The position numbers were made by a program, and so were the translations under genes. Below the pieces are notes generated by a model. That model did no database searches, had not been told where the DNA came from, and saw only the letters and a program-made list of their open reading frames with translations. This document shows, in pieces, positions 46,201-56,522 of a stretch of DNA of 64,000 nt (the first letter of the stretch is position 1; the number at the start of each line of letters is the position of its first letter). This stretch comes from Portulaca oleracea (taxonomy: Eukaryota > Streptophyta > Magnoliopsida > Caryophyllales > Portulacaceae). The stretch is taken from contig CM055876.1 in NCBI GenBank assembly GCA_029582165.1, positions 33,921,317-33,985,316 on the forward strand. The letters are read 5' to 3'.

Positions 46201-46924
46201 TGGATGGTTTCCTACCACTGCAAGAGTCAACAATCTGTTGGAGAACTTCCACTTCATCGGATATTTGTGAGACACGAACCCACATTCTAAGCTCAAACCG
46301 GTTTTTTATCTTATCATCATTGTACAACAACTTAGCCAAAGTTGTCTTCCCTAGCCCTTGTGATCCTACCAAAGGGATGAAAACAACACTCTCCTCCTCC
46401 TCCTCTTCCTTGGATTCTAGAACTAAGTCTATGATCCTCTGCATATCATCATCCCTCCCAACAAAAACTTCATCATCCTCAACAGTCATAGTAATAAACA
46501 ATGGATGAATATCAGCCTGATCTGGTAGCAACTTACAGGTGTGACGGCAAATGTTCATTTGGGGCCCCACCTTCAGTAACTTGTCACCAAGTGCGGCTAT
46601 CTTTTGACTGAGTTTGCCAACTTGCCAAGCAAGTAGGACAGGGTTGGCATTAAGAGAGAAGAGACGGCGCATCCCTCTAGGAACCAAATAACTGTTCTCA
46701 GAGGAGACAGTTATTATAGAATCAAGTAGGTCATCAGCATCATGCAGCAGAGCCAGTAGGTTCGCAAGCCTAGAGTGGACAGCCTTGTCTCCAGCTTCTA
46801 GTGCTATAAGCACTCCCCGGACCATCTCGAGCGAGTGTTTCAAGTTTGCAAGTTTGACATTAGGACGACCAAGCCTTGCTAGGGTCTTCTGTATGTTCTC
46901 CCACAACACCATCTCAGCTGCCAT
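43292..46924 (-). CDS. CC-NB-LRR disease-resistance protein (CNL 1), RGA-like
   Basis: A single uninterrupted frame of 1210 aa; ATG at 46922-46924. Residues 1-140 form an Rx-type coiled coil (LLALLHDADDLLDSI). NB-ARC: VGRDDD at 155-160, P-loop VGSQGLGKTTLA (186-197), kinase-2 YLLVLDDACITVW (284-296), RNBS-B GSRVLVITRS, GLPL replaced by CGGVPFIIKVLGG (370-382), RNBS-D CVGYCSLFPED (430-440), and MHD replaced by CTMHHIMRDLA (518-528). From about 560 to 1165 come many LRRs of LxxLxxLxxLxxC type (LRVLDLHDFGIEKLPDSIGS, LRHLTLREIPKMEALPEGLQ). CNLs are intracellular immune receptors; the effector recognised cannot be inferred. The non-canonical motifs raise the question of altered nucleotide binding. 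No frame break is seen. Confidence 0.92.
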   Translation of the reverse strand: MAAEMVLWENIQKTLARLGRPNVKLANLKHSLEMVRGVLIALEAGDKAVHSRLANLLALLHDADDLLDSIITVSSENSYLVPRGMRRLFSLNANPVLLAWQVGKLSQKIAALGDKLLKVGPQMNICRHTCKLLPDQADIHPLFITMTVEDDEVFVGRDDDMQRIIDLVLESKEEEEEESVVFIPLVGSQGLGKTTLAKLLYNDDKIKNRFELRMWVRVSQISDEVEVLQQIVDSCSGRKPSSGDSGIIVPNQLGKATGGSKTAPTNNVEVLEHRLKKEIEGKLYLLVLDDACITVWSHLKDLLSEGARGSRVLVITRSVEVADLLGTNKAYRLQGISEESSLCLLESVAGVSFKDDHELKEMAKTILQLCGGVPFIIKVLGGLLYGRTREMWWSYKDNISLLNSESGDIDIMDRILWLSYNELPTRLKACVGYCSLFPEDFRFNKHDLVSLWMAQGFIEPLGTSPHDISRQDIRPHEAKLSDAGQSLEEAGEHYFAELSRRCFFQDLTMNDSGSIVSCTMHHIMRDLACQTVVGVVNTYITGSDVEHVLDSRYKHVSFSCAGDTLSKIPDGFFQVRSLRSLLWLKEPDCDAKIDQSTSAKLLSRFKCLRVLDLHDFGIEKLPDSIGSLIHLRYLDLSKNDGLMTLPQTVTNLCKLQTLKLNACPKLRHLPRNFGNLTNLRRLEIDECDSLPCMPYGLEKLTRLETLSRFVVCKDCSDKKDCARLKALKELQNLRGKLTIEFSTGFTSNQQEVAEANLSSKRHLRELRINWSLAKQANGMKKNVSYYTSQDLLEALQPPPDLEILFIEGYRGDDFPSWARMDMLASSLPNLVMVSIEGCHTCQHLPPFGQLPCLKRLTLRHMANVRYVEQNQYENSPTSTEGSAYESLPPSGSFFKALEELTLHSFHKLEGWWKEIVDSPTNALPCFPCLSKLRIWNCPKLVCMPLFAGVRDLDLWNVNQKLLEECAKRVLASPSSQRLHSLPRFFNTERVRIKGCTNLQSFKIVRESLGDLQSLLYLSVEKCDSLSTFGPELERLTLLEELEISGCKELGFADSLSWRSLRRLRHLTLREIPKMEALPEGLQHVNTLRFLWISTCNALVHLPEWMSYLTALQHLRIESCRALTRLPNGLKSVKTLVKVEITECPELMERCRENSGEEWHKIKHARILLNKTWRYGLMSEPHAAQNRPLANHRRKTPDIKYFIMPVSAGNR

Positions 46925-49223
46925 TCAAAGTAGCTGTACACAAAGCTGTATTCCCACGAAACTATGCAAACAAAGAAGAACAAGAAACAAAGACAGTTTT
47001 TCAAAGAATCTTTCGATAGATGGGGCACTTGACAGGTGGATAATCACGTATATACAAATGAATAAATCAAGTAATCATGTGGTTATGCTGTAGTATGAAT
47101 CAACTTCTGAAGTTCAGAAAAAAGTGTATGCCTAATTAAGCTTACAGCCTTGATTGGAGAAACTTGTGTAATAAGACAAGGTCGTCACCAAAATGAAGAC
47201 TTGAAGTCAACCAGTATTATTAATTAATAAGTTCTAAAACGTAACTTGAGGAACCAATAGTCTTCTTCAAAACTAACCACCCAATAAACATTTCCCAAAC
47301 ATGAATGACATGGGTCATTTGTTATTTTGTAGAAAGAATTTCTTGGTCCCTGTCCCATTTACTCTTTTTAGAAATTGGGAAGAGAAAGAGACAAATCCTC
47401 CCAGAACGCGTTAATAGTCAGCCAAATCCAGCTGGATATTCTAGCTTAAATTCTCTGATCAGAGACTTGCTGGCTGTAGCTAAGGGTATTCTCAAACCAG
47501 TTAGGTATGATGATCCTCTATTTGGACAATCGGCAATCCTGGCAACACAAAGTTAGCCATATTCACATCCGAACAGGGTATAACATCAGAACACGGTATC
47601 ATTGTTGGTTAGCGACAATTCAGCATCTTCAAACAAGATCATCTAAGTGTAGAGAGCCACTTTGGGGGCTTCATAATGTAAGTCATTTCACATTCCACAT
47701 AAAGGCATCAGTATCAAAGAGGCTGATGCAGTATGGTCGTAAGTGGAGTGAATTTGTCCATAACTGTTAGTATTTATTTCTTGGATAACTCAAACGAATT
47801 ACACATGGAATTTCCCATGTCAATATACATGGAGAAAAAACTATGATTACAAGAAATTATTTCTTTCCTTCAGAGCTCGAAGCTTACATCCCTAGCTAGT
47901 TATATTAAGTTGATTTACAGTTACGTTTTAATATTTTAGCTCACAAATCAAGGAAGTCAAGAAGAAACTCAAAAGGACACAAGTTGCTCAGGTAACATCA
48001 TAAAACAATGGCTTGAACACAGAGATCCTTTCAGAGGACAATCACTATAAACGAACTACTACTTCTGGTAGAAATTGAAGGGTTGGAATGTCATACAAAC
48101 AGTGGATAATATATGGATGAATTAAACACAGACATGAACTTAAAACGAGTTAAACTTGTGACCTCTGACGACGCGTCGTCTCTATCTTCAACGAACTAGT
48201 AGGAAGAGTAAAGAAACTCCATTGTCAGGCCTGAGATCAATTTTTCAGCTTGAACTTTTCCTCTCATTTTCTCCATCTGTCATTTGCCATGTTACAAAAT
48301 AGAAAAGAAAGAAAAGTTCAAATGCACATCATTTTCAGAGGCTATGAGTTGATAATAGAGCCAATTTTGACTAAATCAAAAGATTTAGTAAATTGCCAAA
48401 TGACTGTATCTCCTAGCAAAAGATCACCCAACAAATAAAAAACAGAAAAAGAAATTCAACATAAAGACCAACTAAGAAATAAGAAAGTCTCCCCATGCTA
48501 ACCCAAGAAGGGAAGAAACTTAGGGAGGGGAAAGAAAAGACAACAGCAAAGATCCAAAAGAAGCAATATCACAATCCACAATCCACAATCCACAAGACAA
48601 AATACTATATTTCATTTACACCTCTGAATGCATGAATTGCAGACACATAGTTACAGCAAAAAAACAAAAAGGAGTAGGTGCATATGAGATACGGGGTAAT
48701 TGAATTGAAGCATGGAATTGAATAGGTCAAATAATATTACCAAGGGACACAATCAGTGATGTAAGAAAAGGTAGAAATAGTAAAACAGTTTGATAAGTTG
48801 TACTTATCATCAGAAACGTGAAATGCAGACAAACCAAAAGGACAAGGATGGTCAAGAATGCATAAAAGATGACCCTCCATACTAAATCAAGGTCTAAAAT
48901 ATACGTGACGAGCTTTGAGGAGATAATATGTCACCCTACTTCTAGTTAGGCATATAATACTTGAGCAAATAATAAATAGGAATTGGACCAAATGAGCACT
49001 AATGTTTTTTAGGCATATGAGCAGACTTAATCTATGCCCTCCATTTTCAAATCAAAGGTTGAAATTAAATCTTGTCTGTTTCTCTCCTTTCCCGTAAAAC
49101 CACAACAGTTGCTGCCAACTACCATCACCACTGCCCCCACCACCATGACACATCTATGCCGCCACCACCGCCGCCCCTCCTACCTCTGTTTTAACGAAAG
49201 ACCTAGAAAAATACAGACAGGAA
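46925..49223. other. Upstream region of CNL 1 and intergenic DNA
   Basis: The first several hundred bases left of CNL 1 in its transcription direction are its leader/promoter, possibly with a 5' UTR intron. Short open frames at 47305-47770 have no family resemblance. A tandem triplet of CACAATC(C) words lies at about 48568-48592. No gene recognised. Confidence 0.35.
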
Positions 49224-49366
49224 CATAGTTACCAAGAACGCTTCCCGGGTCGTTAGTCCCGGAACGCGGGTCGCTAATTTTACACAAATTTAGCCTAGTT
49301 TTGACTTCGGAACGCTTGTTCCCGGAATGCGGGTTGCAAGCGTATGTAGCGTTCCCGGTAACTATG
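49224..49366. mobile_element. hAT-like MITE, 143 bp
   Basis: The ends CATAGTTACCAAGAACGCT and (other strand) CATAGTTACCGGGAACGCT pair at 17 of 19 positions. Flanking 8-mers GACAGGAA and GACGGGAG agree at 6 of 8, fitting an aged 8-bp hAT target duplication. The interior repeats GGAACGCGGGT-type words. Confidence 0.65.
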
Positions 49367-50747
49367 GACGGGAGCCTAGAATTTTTTGTAAATTTCAAAT
49401 TACATGTCCAGTGTCCCTCGAGTTATAAATGCATGTCCCTAAAATTATAAGCACATATCCACCAAAACAATAAACTTGAGAAATTTGAAACAAATGAAAT
49501 GCACTCACCAAAACTCATGTTCCTCAGAACATGAGGGTATGTTCCCCAATACATATATACGTCTCCCAACATAAAAACAATGGCAAAAACCTTGAAAAGA
49601 TGGGTAGGAACCTATTTTTTCGAACTTTCCAATTGAAATTTAACTAATTATGTTTTCTTATGTTTTGTCAAATATCTAATCATCAATAAGCAATTCAGAA
49701 TTTCATCATTTTAAATATCAGAGCTGCAAATTACAAATTAAGATAGTTTGAATTTCAAATTAATGTGTTAGAATTTCAAACTATTTCTTCCCATATTTTA
49801 GCCATGTTTATATCGAGGGACAAGTCGTTATGTGGTGGGAGACATGTAGTTATGTTGCGGGGGTACAACCTATTTTATTTGTTTTGATTTTCCAAGTTTA
49901 CTTTTTCGGTGGCAACATTTATATTTAGGACATACATTTACAGGTTGGGTGCATGCACTTATATTTCAAAATTCGGATATTTGAATTTGTATTTTTAAAC
50001 TCCAATATTTGAAATTCAGAAATTATGAGTTGCACATTGATGATTAGGAATTGAAAATAATATGAAAAGAGGTAATTTAATAAATTTCAACTTGAAAATT
50101 CAAAATAATAGGGTTCGATTCCCATCTATTTTATTGCCAGTTTTGTTGTGGGAGATATGCCATCGTGTGGTGGAGGACACGAGTTTTGGTGAATCTATTA
50201 CATTTGTCTTAATTTTTCTAAGTTAATGTTTTTGGGGGACATGTAGTTAATGGCAAAATCCAATTATAGCATGGGGGACATACACTTAATGACTTTTAAA
50301 AAAAAAAAAAAAACTAGATTCCATGAGTTTATGACACTATTTTGTCATGGACAGTGCAAAGCACGACATGACTATTTCTTTAGCATACAGAGATTTATTA
50401 CTGTGTTTCACCATATAAACTATACTATTGTATTTTAACAAATTTATGTATATTCAAGTGGCCGAAGATGAAGATCACTCATTCTGATAATAAGCCAATA
50501 ATTTATTGCGCAAAACAGCAAATCATTGGTTGGTGGCATTTGAAATATTCTTCTCAACAAAATGTCCAACAGAATTGTTCTGATTTTGTATTTTTATCTC
50601 TTCTCCCCTAGGTTGGTGGCAAAACAAGGTGATCCTGTGTTCCTCTTGGATACAGGGCACCCTGTTTCCTCTCGCACAAAACTCATCCGTCTCCAATTGA
50701 TTTGGGTTACACAAATTTCCAAAGATTGACAGAAATTGACTTTAAAC
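49367..50747. repeat. Non-coding repeat-like block upstream of the CIPK
   Basis: Motifs such as GGGGGACAT, GGGAGACATGTAGTTATG and ATAAATGCATGTCCCT recur in both orientations from 49400 to 50290, suggesting an old foldback or tandemly rearranged repeat. 50400-50747 is the CIPK leader/promoter. Confidence 0.4.
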
Positions 50748-52076
50748 ATGGAAAGAAAAACACTGTTGGGCAAATATGAGATGCTTAAGGTTCTAGGGAA
50801 GGGCAGTTTTGGAGAAGTCTACAAAGCGAGGTGCCTAAAAACATCGGACACAGTAGCAATCAAGGTGATCAGCAAAGCACAAGTGACGGAACAATCCCTG
50901 GAGAAGCAAATCGAGAGGGAAATATCAGCTATGTCCCTACTCAAGCATCCAAACATAGTCGAGCTCAAAGAAGTCATGGCTTCCAAAACTAACATCTATT
51001 TGGTTATGGAGTACCTAGGAGGAGGTGACTTGTACTCCAAAATATTCCAAGAAGGCAACTTCAGTGAGAGACTTGCCAGAAAGTATTTCCACCAGCTGAT
51101 TAGGGCAGTTGATTTCTGCCACAGTCGGGGGATTTGCCACCGCGATCTGAAGCTTGAAAACGTCTTACTAGACTCAAGTGGGGAAACCCTCAAATTGTGT
51201 GACTTTGGGTTGGCTACATTGGCGGGGCAAGAACACGGCAAAGATGATAACCTTTGTTACACACCTTGTGGTGCATTCGCCTATATGGCTCCGGAGATCA
51301 TTCGAGGGAGAAAATATGAAGGTAAGAAAGCTGACGTTTGGTCGTGTGGGGTGATTCTATACACTTTGGTTGCAGGGTATCCTCCCTTCCAAGATGAAAA
51401 CCGGATGCGAATGATGTGGAAAATAAAAGCGGCTAAGTATGATTTCCCCCCATGGTTCTCCAAAGAAATCAAACAATTGATCGACAACATCCTGGTTCCA
51501 ATCCCGTGGAACAGGATTACAATGGAGGGCATAATAGACTCCACATGGTTTCACCGCCATGAATATGAGCATGATCATAATCCCTTTCAGTCATCATCAA
51601 ATATAGGGGATGACGGCTTCCCCCCCGTGTCATTCAATGCATTTGATTTCATCCTCTCAATGTCTTCCGGGTTGGACTTATCAGCCCTTTTTGAGGTCCA
51701 AAGAGAGAAATCAGGAGCAAAGTTTGTGTCTAAGTGTCCCAAAGCTGAGGTGGTCAAGGCAGTGGAAAGGATGGCAGACAGATTAAAGTTTGGGGTTCGG
51801 GGTGGCAAGGACTTGAAAAGGATGGCGTTGGTGGGGGAGAAGGCGGGGAAGAAGGGAAGATTGGTGGTGGGGCTGTTGGTTTTCGAGGTCGGGCCCGAGG
51901 TGAATTTGGTTGAGTTTTCCAAGTGGGCTGGCGACTCGGTCGAGTATGTGAAGTTGATGGAGGAAGAGGTCAGGCCAGCCATGGAAAGTGTTGCTTGGAA
52001 ATGGCAAGGGGATTGGGTCCATGGAACAGATAGTTGTGGTTTGAGTGAGTCTTCTAGGATTTGTTTTTGTTTTTGA
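50748..52076 (+). CDS. CIPK: CBL-interacting protein kinase (CIPK/SnRK3)
   Basis: Intronless, 442 aa from the first ATG (50748-50750, MERKTLLGKYEMLKVLGKGS); the four codons before it lack an ATG. Ser/Thr kinase domain 10-267: G-loop LGKGSFGEV (16-24), Lys39 in AIK, HRDLKLEN with Asp133, DFG 152-154, APE 181-183. The regulatory half has the NAF/FISL motif FNAFDFILSMSSGLDLSALF (296-315), which binds calcineurin B-like Ca2+ sensors, and a PPI-type region about 330-415 (FVSKCPKAEVVKAVERMADR). CIPKs phosphorylate ion transporters and channels in Ca2+ stress signalling. Intronless structure places it in the intron-poor CIPK clade. Odd point: the activation segment reads YTPCGAFAYMAPE where CIPKs usually have TTCGTPxYVAPE, so the P+1 Thr is Ala176. 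Subfamily number not assigned. Confidence 0.92.
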   Translation: MERKTLLGKYEMLKVLGKGSFGEVYKARCLKTSDTVAIKVISKAQVTEQSLEKQIEREISAMSLLKHPNIVELKEVMASKTNIYLVMEYLGGGDLYSKIFQEGNFSERLARKYFHQLIRAVDFCHSRGICHRDLKLENVLLDSSGETLKLCDFGLATLAGQEHGKDDNLCYTPCGAFAYMAPEIIRGRKYEGKKADVWSCGVILYTLVAGYPPFQDENRMRMMWKIKAAKYDFPPWFSKEIKQLIDNILVPIPWNRITMEGIIDSTWFHRHEYEHDHNPFQSSSNIGDDGFPPVSFNAFDFILSMSSGLDLSALFEVQREKSGAKFVSKCPKAEVVKAVERMADRLKFGVRGGKDLKRMALVGEKAGKKGRLVVGLLVFEVGPEVNLVEFSKWAGDSVEYVKLMEEEVRPAMESVAWKWQGDWVHGTDSCGLSESSRICFCF

Positions 52077-53323
52077 CTTGAGTTCTGAGTGTAAATTTTG
52101 CAACATCAAGGAGTAAATTTCCAAGTTATTTTACTTGTCTATGAGAAACTCCTCTGCATTTCATCCATGCAAGATTGGATTCTAGCTTCTCCTATCCACG
52201 GGAACTCAAGTTAGAGTTGCCATGTAACGCTACAGTGACCAACAATTTATCAAATGGTGACTTTTGGTCACCCACATATTATCAAAGGTCAACGTAAAAG
52301 TATTCATCTCACAACAAATTTAAGATTCAGCAATATAATACAATTAAGGAATATGTTTTGAGTTTATATTTTGGCATTGGAACCTTTAAGGCACAAACGT
52401 TTATGTCTGGGCTATAAAGCATAAATACTTCTATAGGTATTATGTCACTTCTATTTGGAAACATGCTATCATATATTTATATTGACTATCATTTAGTTTG
52501 TGATGCGACCTTGAAACTTCTAACCATTTACTATTAGGTCTCACAAAGATGCCTAAGAGATACCATGAAATGGTTGTTTTAAGGTGAGAACTTATGATAA
52601 TTTATTACCAGTACATTTTTTGTTGAATCATATTCTCAAGTCTTTTCTCAGTGGATCATATTCTCAAGTCTTAATAACATAAAATGTTAGTTTGTAAGAT
52701 CCATCATTTAACCTATAAAACTTTGATAATTAGCATGCATTTTAGTAAAAGGAGTATCTAGGTTCAATACATAGGAGTACAAGTGATGTGAGTATTCAAC
52801 AACAACCACATTGTGTACTCCACTGAAACTGAGTTTAAAAAAGATCCAGATATCAGCACATGACCAGTACAAACATGAGTGTATGCATCATCCAAATGGT
52901 TAAACCCCTAAATTTCCCACTAGGTTCTTGAATCACTATGAAGAGAAGAAATAGATAGACCAACATCGCACAACTCATCAATGCACTACATACATAAGCA
53001 GAGACTAAAACATAATGGCATCCCACATTCAGCCAACAATCTACCATTGTAAATCACGTAACTAATGACAAGTCACAATTAACAAAGTCCTCGGATTTCA
53101 CGTGGAGGGCTAGACATTCAAACCCCACACCTACAAGATTTCTATAAGCCCTCCCCCTGAGAGTAAGCTCTTAACCAAGTCCTCAAAAAGCACTAGCCAC
53201 ACCAAATAGGCAATGCAGTTTTAGTAGGAATAAAACAAAAGAGAACATCAACATGCACGCAACAGACAGAAAAAGATGAACAAAAGAAAAGAAAAACATA
53301 AGTTGTATGGCAAACCAGCATAG
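52077..53323. other. Convergent 3' intergenic region between the CIPK and CNL 2
   Basis: AT-rich 3' UTRs and spacer, no recognised gene. At 52748-52766 the word TATCTAGGTTCAATACATA partly resembles the UPE-box core but has no LSU gene near it. Confidence 0.35.
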
Positions 53324-56300
53324 CTAACACAAAGATGCAAAGGGATCTTGAATTCTGATGTCAGGGATGTGCTTGACAATGTGGAAATCTTCTCCACCCC
53401 TGCTTGATGTTCTTCCATGTCTCACCTGCTGGAGTCTAATACAGAACTCTTGCTGCATGCGCTCAATCTCCAATTTTTTAAGGGTTCTGATGAACTTCAA
53501 TCCTTCGGGAATCCGGTTCAACTTAAGGCACAAAGCTATTGTCATCTTCGTCAAACGTGGCATTGCACCCTGCTCCACCTTCCATTCCTCCAAACAAGGA
53601 AGATTAAACAACTTAAGCTCCTCAAGTTGTGGAAATGCCTTGTCACTACAAACCCATCTGCTCACCAGGAACGAATCTTTTGATAATTTAAGAGACTTTA
53701 AGAAAGGAAGATCCCCCAGAGAGTTCATAGTTTCCTCTTCTTTGAACTGAGTGTAATACAATTCTAGCTTCATCAGACTGCGTGGGAACTGAAATGGTTT
53801 TAAGATTTCTTTTGCTCTTCCCATTAACCTCAGCTTTCGCAGAGCATGTCTAGACTGCAGTGCTTCCAAGCTGTCTAACTCGAAACCATACCAATCCAAG
53901 GCTAGTGTAGATAAACAATCTGCAATTTTGATACTTGGACAATCAAACACTGCATCCAATTGCTCCCTACTTGATATTCCCTGTATGCATAACTTCTTCA
54001 GATCGGAACTCAGCATTTTCATCTCCTTTAACATCCAATTTCCTCCCGCAATACCCCACAAAACTTGCAAGTTTCTCAAATTGTGCAACTTGAACTCTTC
54101 CTTGGTAACGCTCATCTCATATGGTAGGAAAAGATGTCTAAGCCGCTCTAACTTCCACAAAATGTTAGGTAACTTTACACTTCTGTCAACATATACACGC
54201 CAATAATCCAAAGTCAAAAGGTTACGCAAACTACCAATAGATTTGGGGAGTTCTCGGATATTCGTGTGTTTTATCCTCATGTACCTCAAATGAATTAAGT
54301 TCCCAATTTGAGATGGCAAAGTACCATCACAAGTTTCAATACCCACAATATCCAAGACTCTGAGCAACTTGAAGTGCTCACAGACAGGAACCAAACTTAG
54401 TTGTGCAAGTTCTATGTTCATAGTGTAGTCTTCACCTCCCATATTTGTCTGCCCACATAGCAACAAAGATCTCAGATGAGGATTCCTGACTTGATTCTGA
54501 AAACCCATTCTGCAAAGTCAATACAAAATCATGTCAACAGCTAAATCAGATAAGTTTCCTGCAAACTATATAAAAGCGCCACAGAACCTAGTGAAAGTAA
54601 ATAATTATTTCTAAATAGCTACATCCTTGGGTTCAAAATGTGGCCATTGGAAGGGTTTTACAGTTTTGCCAAACCATGTACCTCTCCCCTCCTGTCTTTC
54701 CTCCATTTTTTTTATTTTAATATATGGGCAAAGTTTGGTTAGATATTGTATTTATAGGACAAAGACACACAAAGTATGGGAACTACAACAGGGAGGTACT
54801 TGAATCTACGACCTGCTTTGAAACTAAAAACACAATTCTTGGGTTCAGAATTTAAGATTTTTGCGGTTATTACTCAGAATGGAAACATTGCCCAGCATCA
54901 TACCTGACATTGATAGCAGCTCGGCGTGTTTGTCTAGCATGGACTTGAGAATTGGAAGAAACTGTAGAAAGAAAGTCAAGTTCCATTCCTTTCATGATAC
55001 AAAGATCTCGCATGATATCATGAAGTTGAAGAGCCTTCACTTCGCCCGAGTAATTTCTAACTTCAACCTGAACCAGAGAACGGTCGATTAACTCCCTTAT
55101 ACATTTCATTCCTGCAGCTTCCGGGGGTGGTTCCCCAGGTTCTGATTTCACAAAACCTTCAGCAATCCACATCCGGATTAATGTTCCAGTTGGTATGTAG
55201 CAACCTTGTGGGAAGAGCCCCAAATACAGAAAACACAGCTTCAAAGAATGAGGTAGGTCATTGTAGCTTAGTGCTAATACATCATTCACTGGTTGGTACA
55301 GATATGCTCTAGTACCCTCCATCTTTGAAAAAATCCTTTCCCACTCCTCAACTGAATCCTTAGTGCTCAGAATTTTACCCAATGTTACAATGAGCAAGGG
55401 CAGACCTTCACACTTCCTCATCATCTGCTTACCCAAAATCTCAGACTTGCCTGTACGTGGCAGGTGCTTGAAAGCTATCTCACCAAATAGCTTCCAACCT
55501 TCATCTTCAGTAAGGCAGCGTGTTTCATACACAAACCAGAACGTCGAGGGTCCAGGAAGTTCATGCTTCTGGGACGTAAATATGATCTTGCTTTGTTGAG
55601 ATGAATTGAATGCTGGAAGAATCCCATCTAGAGCTTCTGTGTTCCAAACATCATCCACAACCACAAGGCAAGATTTCTCCTGGAGAAGGTTGGTGAGGGA
55701 ACCCAGCAACTGATCCTGTTCGCTCTGAGCCTGGTTTGCAGTTTTCAAGCCTTTCCAGCCACCCTTGATTTGAGCTAAGATGTCAACCAAGATAGCCCGG
55801 GTATCCGACCCTTGAGATAGTGAGACCCATACTAGATGGTCAAAGTGCTCCTTGACAGTTGGATGGTTGTAAAGCTTGCTTGCTAGAATGGTTTTGCCTG
55901 AACCAACCATGCCCACAATTGCCACTCCTCCTTGGACTTTGCTAGAGTTTCTTCTAGTCAATATTCTGACCAACCTTTTTATGTCTTCCTCCAAACCAGT
56001 GACAATTTGAGTTGGGTCTGGCCAGTCCTTATGCTCACCAAAAAGATGGCTGCGTCTGAACATCTTTCCCATCCTAGAGACACAGACTGATGCCGCATCT
56101 CCAAACCTCAACCTGGATGATGGAATCCCATAACACTTCAGTCTGCTTGTGGCCTCCTGTATTCTGTCTCGGAGTTTCTGGACCTCTTTCCACTTCGAGG
56201 CCCCGAACAGGCATAGTGGAAATTGGGTGAAAATACGCCCATGTCTCTTCCATGCGGCTTTCAAAATGTAGGTGTCAATCACATCCTCAGCATCATAAGC

Positions 56301-56522
56301 GATGCTCCTAAGCTCCGCGACCCAGGCACGAACCTGCACATTCTCCAAGAGCTCTCCTTTCTCTTTAGCATCAATGAGATACTCTTGGATCTCCTGGAGG
56401 TCTTCTTTCAGAGCATTGACTTGATTTTCCAAATCAAGAAAGACCTGGGATTCTTCATTGACTGTAGATGTAATATGCTGGGTGACATTGGACACAATGG
56501 AGACAACAGACTCAGCCATCAT
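53324..56522 (-). CDS. CC-NB-LRR disease-resistance protein (CNL 2), RPP13/RPM1-like
   Basis: Two coding exons, 56522-54904 and 54509-53324, joined in phase across a 394-bp GT-AG intron (…AINVR|MGFQNQV…), give 934 aa. The Rx-type coiled coil at 1-130 has a classical EDVID motif (79-83, AYDAEDVIDTYIL). NB-ARC: P-loop GMVGSGKT (204-211), kinase-2 LVVVDDVW (286-293), RNBS-B SKIIFTSQ, GLPL at 373-376 (CEGLPLLIVTLG), RNBS-D CFLYLGLFPQ, and LHDIMRDL as the MHD equivalent (500-507). LRRs run from about 545 to 920 (LRVLDIVGIETCDGTLPSQI, LIHLRYMRIKHTNIRELPKS). All motifs look functional. It is only distantly related to CNL 1, so the two are not recent tandem duplicates. Confidence 0.92.

Noticed and set aside
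47305..47770. Open frames of 83 and 87 codons upstream of CNL 1
   Set aside because: No recognisable domain, overlapping in different frames, consistent with chance.
50736..50747. CIPK start four codons upstream
   Set aside because: The codon at 50736 is TTG; the genomic ATG is at 50748.
52748..52766. UPE-box-like word TATCTAGGTTCAATACATA
   Set aside because: Shares only the central 12 bases with the LSU element, and there is no sulfur-response gene near it.
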